Positions 59,363 through 64,000 of a stretch of DNA of 64,000 bases are shown here, piece after piece (the first letter of the stretch is position 1; every line of letters begins with the position of its first letter). A program made the translations under genes and the position numbers. The DNA is taken from positions 62,001-126,000 of the forward strand of contig NZ_JAMBLT010000001.1 of NCBI RefSeq assembly GCF_023336895.1. The letters are read 5' to 3'. The notes under the pieces were generated by a model. It did not search any database. It was not told the origin of the DNA and was given only the letters and a program-made list of their open reading frames with translations. Origin of the DNA: Parasutterella secunda (GTDB taxonomy: Bacteria; Pseudomonadota; Gammaproteobacteria; Burkholderiales; Burkholderiaceae_F).

Positions 59363-60298
59363 CTAGGGAACCATCTCTTGAACTTGATCTTTTTTGACCG
59401 GTTTGACCAAGTCCTCACGCTTGACACCTAAGTACATGGCGATAGCTGCCGCCACGAACACTGAGGAGTAAACACCCAAACAAATACCGATCGTAAGAGC
59501 CAAGGCGAAGTAGTGTAAAGCCGGACCTCCGAAGAAGAACATGGCCAACGTCATCGCCAAGGTTGATGAGTGGGTAATCACCGTACGAGACATCGTCGCG
59601 GTAATAGCCGAATCGATCACCTCAACCGTACTCATGCGGCGCATCTTCTTAAAGTGCTCACGTACACGGTCGAAAATAATCACGGATTCGTTCACCGAGT
59701 AGCCCAACACGGCTAACAGTGCCGCCAACACCGGCAGCGAGAATTCCCATTGGAAAAATGAGAACACACCCAATACCAAAATGACGTCGTGCAAGTTAGC
59801 GATAATGGCTGCAACTGAGAACTTCCATTCAAAACGGAAAGCTAAATAAGTGACAATACCGATAATCACCAAGATCAAAGCAGTTAAACCGTCTGTCGCC
59901 AGCTCTTCACCGACTTGAGGACCGACAAATTCAACACGAGTCATCTTGGCTTCTGGCTCAGTTGTATTCAAAACAGCCATCACTTCTTTGGCTTGTTCAC
60001 CGGAACTTTCACCTTCAACAATTGGCAAGCGAATCATGACGTCACGCGCCGTTCCGAAATTTTGAACGGCCGCTTCAACACCTAATGAGGTTTTGATTTG
60101 CTCACGAATTTGTTCCGTGGGCGCCGCTTGAGGATAGGTCACCTCCATCACGGTACCACCGGTGAATTCAATCGAGAAAGCCAAACCGCGCGTACACAAC
60201 AAGAAAACCGCGATCAAGAACGAAATGAACGAGATCGTATTGAAGATCTTGTCAAAGCGCATGAAGTGAATCGTGCGCCGAATTCTAAAAAACTCCAT
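59363..60298 (-). CDS. secF: protein translocase subunit SecF
   Basis: A 311-residue inner-membrane protein with six helices. Family features: FSIEFTGGTVMEVTYPQ near residue 42, VGPQVGEEL near 126, VLAVLGYSVNESVIIFDRVRE near 190-210 (the conserved D-x-x-x-F-D RVRE region), and TSSVF-like GVYSSVFVAAAIAMYL near the end. With SecD it uses the proton gradient to help release secreted proteins. AAGGAG precedes the ATG. It follows secD after 13 bases. Confidence 0.96.
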   Translation of the reverse strand: MEFFRIRRTIHFMRFDKIFNTISFISFLIAVFLLCTRGLAFSIEFTGGTVMEVTYPQAAPTEQIREQIKTSLGVEAAVQNFGTARDVMIRLPIVEGESSGEQAKEVMAVLNTTEPEAKMTRVEFVGPQVGEELATDGLTALILVIIGIVTYLAFRFEWKFSVAAIIANLHDVILVLGVFSFFQWEFSLPVLAALLAVLGYSVNESVIIFDRVREHFKKMRRMSTVEVIDSAITATMSRTVITHSSTLAMTLAMFFFGGPALHYFALALTIGICLGVYSSVFVAAAIAMYLGVKREDLVKPVKKDQVQEMVP

Positions 60299-60311
60299 AC
60301 TTCACTCCTTC

Positions 60312-62186
60312 CTAGTCCTCAGGTCTCCAAATTTGACCAACATGCAGCTTCTTGAGCTTCTTCTGACGACCGTAGATCAAATTAATGACAGAACGGCTTA
60401 CAACCACAGAAGTGAAAATAGAGGTCAAAATACCTAAGCAGTGCACAACGGCAAACCCTCTCACAGGACCGGAGCCAAAAATCAAAAGGGCAATACCGGC
60501 AATCAAACTTGTGACGTTTGAGTCCAAAATGGTTGCAAAAGCTCTTTCAAAGCCTTCGCTAATTGCCTGCTGAGGCGATCGTCCTTCGCGCAATTCTTCA
60601 CGAACACGTTCGTTAATCAGCACGTTGGCGTCAACAGCCATACCGAGCGTCAATGCGATAGCGGCAATACCCGGCAAAGTCAAAGTTGCCTGAAGCATGG
60701 AGAGCAATGCCACCAAAAGCATCACGTTGCAGCTCAAGGCAAATACTGACACCGCGCCGAAAACCTGGTAGTACAGGATCATGAAGATTGACACAACGGC
60801 AAAACCATATAGCGTTGAGCGGAAACCGGCTTCAATGTTAGCCGCACCCAAGCTCGGACCGACCAATCGTTCCTCAATGATTTCCATCGGTGCTGCCAGC
60901 GACCCGGCGCGAAGCAGCAAAGCCGTATCCGTTGCTTCCGTTGCCGTCATGCGACCAGAAATCTGAACGCGTCCTCCGCCAATTTCTTGACGAATAACCG
61001 GTGCCGTAACCACTTCGCCTTTACCCTTTTCAAAAAGGATAATAGCCATGCGTTTACCAACATTGTCACGCGTTACATCCTGGAAGATACGTGCACCGCG
61101 GCTATCCAAAGTCAAGTTCACCGTCGGTTCTTGCGTTTGTTGATCGAATCCAGGCTGAGCGTCGTTGAGGTTATCACCCGTGAGAACAACTTGACGCTTC
61201 ACCAAAATCGGCACACCGGCGCGATCAAGATAACGTTCATCGCCAAACGGGACGGTCCCGGCAGCCAATTGCGCGTAAGCTTCGGGAGAGTCATCCACCA
61301 TGCGAATTTCCAAGGTCGCCGTACGACCTAGAATTTCCTTAGCTTTGGCCGTATCTTGCACACCAGGCAATTGAACCACGATACGGTTGGCTCCCTGTTG
61401 AGCGATAACAGGTTCTGCCACACCCAATTCATTAATACGATTATGTAAAGTGGAAATGTTCTGCTTTAACGCATAATCGCGGACTTCCCGCAAAGAGGCA
61501 TCCGTCATGGTTGCAACTAAACGGTACATCTGACCGTCATCACGATCGTCCAAGGACAAATCGTTGTGCGTATTGCGTAAAAGGTCACGAGCTTTGTCTC
61601 GTTCTTCTTGACTGCGGAAAGCGATTTCCAACGAAGTGCCGTTGCGCGTAATACCGGCGTGACGAATACGCTCTTCGCGGAATTGAGAGCGCAAGTCGCT
61701 AGCAACGGCATCTGCACGCTTATCAATGGCAGCATCCATATCCACTTCCAACAGGAAGTGAACACCGCCACGCAAGTCAAGACCCAGATACATTGGCAGA
61801 GCATGTAAGCTCAAGAGCCACTGCGGTGTGTTAGGCACCAAATTTAAAGCAACCACAAACGAGGGATCCGCTTGATCGGGATTGAGTTCACGCTCAATCA
61901 CTTCTTTGGCCTGCAACTGCATTTCTGCCTGTGTCGGCTCGAAGCGAACTCGAATCGTTGATTGTTGAGCGCCTTGTTCAAAGAAGATGCCGTCCGGCGT
62001 GATGTTTGCACCGGATAAGGCTTTTTGAACCCGCTCGTATATTTGTTCATCAACCTTCACCGTTGCCTTTTGGCTTGAAATCTGAACTGCAGGCGATTCA
62101 CCGAAGAAGTTCGGCGTCGTGTAAATCAGACCGATGACCAATGCGACAACAATGACGATGTATTTCCACAATGGATAACGGTTCAC
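60312..62186 (-). CDS. secD: protein translocase subunit SecD
   Basis: A 624-residue inner-membrane protein: TM1 at ~6-22 (LWKYIVIVVALVIGLIYT), the YLGLDLRGGVHFLLEV motif near 132, a large periplasmic domain (P1) with ARIFQDVTRDNVGKRMAIIL near 365, and five C-terminal helices containing ALTLGMAVDANVLINERVREEL near 512. Length matches (615-620). It forms the SecDF complex with the downstream SecF. The intergenic region to yajC contains a strong terminator. Confidence 0.96.
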   Translation of the reverse strand: MNRYPLWKYIVIVVALVIGLIYTTPNFFGESPAVQISSQKATVKVDEQIYERVQKALSGANITPDGIFFEQGAQQSTIRVRFEPTQAEMQLQAKEVIERELNPDQADPSFVVALNLVPNTPQWLLSLHALPMYLGLDLRGGVHFLLEVDMDAAIDKRADAVASDLRSQFREERIRHAGITRNGTSLEIAFRSQEERDKARDLLRNTHNDLSLDDRDDGQMYRLVATMTDASLREVRDYALKQNISTLHNRINELGVAEPVIAQQGANRIVVQLPGVQDTAKAKEILGRTATLEIRMVDDSPEAYAQLAAGTVPFGDERYLDRAGVPILVKRQVVLTGDNLNDAQPGFDQQTQEPTVNLTLDSRGARIFQDVTRDNVGKRMAIILFEKGKGEVVTAPVIRQEIGGGRVQISGRMTATEATDTALLLRAGSLAAPMEIIEERLVGPSLGAANIEAGFRSTLYGFAVVSIFMILYYQVFGAVSVFALSCNVMLLVALLSMLQATLTLPGIAAIALTLGMAVDANVLINERVREELREGRSPQQAISEGFERAFATILDSNVTSLIAGIALLIFGSGPVRGFAVVHCLGILTSIFTSVVVSRSVINLIYGRQKKLKKLHVGQIWRPED

Positions 62187-62288
62187 GTCTTATTCCCCAG
62201 AATAAACTGAAAAAGAGAACGACAGGCTGGGCTCGCTCTCTCTGCTACGGAACCAACCACAATTCAAAGATTCTGTGGCGGTTCGATG

Positions 62289-62321
62289 AAAACCCCAAGA
62301 TGAACTGATCTTGGGGTTTTT
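62289..62321 (-). terminator. terminator between yajC and secD
   Basis: Perfect 13-bp stem AAAACCCCAAGAT / ATCTTGGGGTTTT with a six-base loop; on the minus strand it ends with GGGGTTTT. It follows the yajC stop closely and would lower read-through into secDF. Confidence 0.8.
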
Positions 62322-62328
62322 CTAAAAA

Positions 62329-62670
62329 TTAAAAGGTCTTAATCGTGCCCTTGGGCAAAACGGTTTGCACAGCAACGCGCTGCATCGTTAAGGTGACGGG
62401 TTCTTCCTTAACCGTAGCGATTTGCACAACCATGTAATCATCGCGGACTTCAACCACACGACCGGCAATGCCGCCGGCAGTTAACACTTCATCACCCTTG
62501 GTGAGAGCGTCAACCATCTTGGCATGTTCCTTTTGGCGCTTTTGCTGCGGACGAATCAAGAAAAACCAGAAAGCGACGAAGATCAAAATCATCGGCAACA
62601 AGCTCGTAATCAAACCGGCTGTATCTCCGCCAGCGGCGGTTTGGGCGAATGCGTCAGAAATAAAAAACAT
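62329..62670 (-). CDS. yajC: Sec translocon accessory subunit YajC
   Basis: A 113-residue membrane protein: hydrophobic segment ~20-42 (ITSLLPMILIFVAFWFFLI), then RPQQKRQKEHAKMVDALTKGDEVLTAGGI, split around residues 43-72, and a C-terminal strand region VVQIATVKEEPVTLTMQRVAV. These are the fixed features of YajC, which associates with SecDF. Its place between tgt and secD is the standard order. Confidence 0.96.
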   Translation of the reverse strand: MFFISDAFAQTAAGGDTAGLITSLLPMILIFVAFWFFLIRPQQKRQKEHAKMVDALTKGDEVLTAGGIAGRVVEVRDDYMVVQIATVKEEPVTLTMQRVAVQTVLPKGTIKTF

Positions 62671-62770
62671 GAGTTACTCCATAAAAAACGTCCGATATCC
62701 ACTCGGACAAAATAGTCCTCTAATTATACGGGGGAATTGACTGATTTTTTTTGCCTATTTCCCCGATTTT

Positions 62771-63907
<1,137 letters not shown>

Positions 63908-64000
63908 TTACTCCGGTTTCTTCTCCAACAACATTGCGTCACCGTAACTGAAGAATCGGTAATGTTCTTTGATTGCATATTGGTATGCAGAGTCAATTCG
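63908..64000 (-). CDS. queA: S-adenosylmethionine:tRNA ribosyltransferase-isomerase QueA, C-terminus (cut by window end)
   Basis: Only the last 30 codons are present. The translated end contains the QueA signature YRFFSYGDAMLL, preceded by AYQYAIKEH, and the frame is open to the window edge. QueA converts preQ1 in tRNA to epoxyqueuosine, between the Tgt and QueH steps. The queA-tgt-yajC-secD-secF order is standard. Confidence 0.93.
   Translation of the reverse strand, partial: RIDSAYQYAIKEHYRFFSYGDAMLLEKKPE

Overview
The window looks like a chromosome segment of a betaproteobacterium, most likely of the Sutterellaceae (Parasutterella or Turicimonas type). Pointers are the gmk-rpoZ-spoT and recG-oxyR gene orders, the queA-tgt-yajC-secD-secF cluster, an epsilon-type (Wolinella-like) fumarate reductase beside aspartase and a Dcu-type C4-dicarboxylate carrier, many amino-acid transporters, and moderate G+C. 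The genus is an inference from gene content and was not checked by a database search.

Layout. 1-8.4 kb: housekeeping genes (UvrA-family C-terminus, yebC, purD, nadD, rsfS, rlmH, maf, gmk, rpoZ, spoT). 8.5-18.8 kb: an amino-acid uptake region with four paralogous NSS (SLC6/LeuT-type) sodium symporters, a CapA-like phosphoesterase, and a complete lipoprotein/permease/ATPase ABC importer of the TrpX class behind a structured leader.

18.84-35.48 kb: a roughly 16.6-kb AT-rich integrative island in the 3' end of tRNA-Glu. Its P4-type integrase lies next to the tRNA, and a degenerate copy of the tRNA end (with what looks like the original tRNA terminator) lies at the far end. Repeats resembling integrase arm sites flank both ends. 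The right part carries an AlpA-type regulator and a DUF3631 ATPase module. The cargo is a McrB-like AAA ATPase plus DUF2357/PD-(D/E)XK nuclease, a CoiA-like nuclease, a membrane-anchored HNH protein, and an operon-like block of seven small envelope proteins. Three of those seven end in the same C-terminal peptide, S-V-R-x-Q-V-F. This block is the best candidate here for an undescribed system.

35.5-40.4 kb: tRNA-Glu, tRNA-Ala, greB, two envelope genes, and a LolA-like/MMPL exporter pair. 40.8-46.7 kb (minus strand): frdA-frdB-aspA-dcu, a pathway that would import aspartate, deaminate it to fumarate, reduce that to succinate and export it. No frdC is present. Codon use here is strongly biased, which leaves long spurious antisense reading frames. 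47.4-64 kb: ridA, recG, oxyR, proC, yggS, queH, lgt, thiM, thiE, a DUF2868/DUF3482 pair, a PheC-like periplasmic protein, then secF, secD, yajC, tgt and the 3' end of queA on the minus strand.
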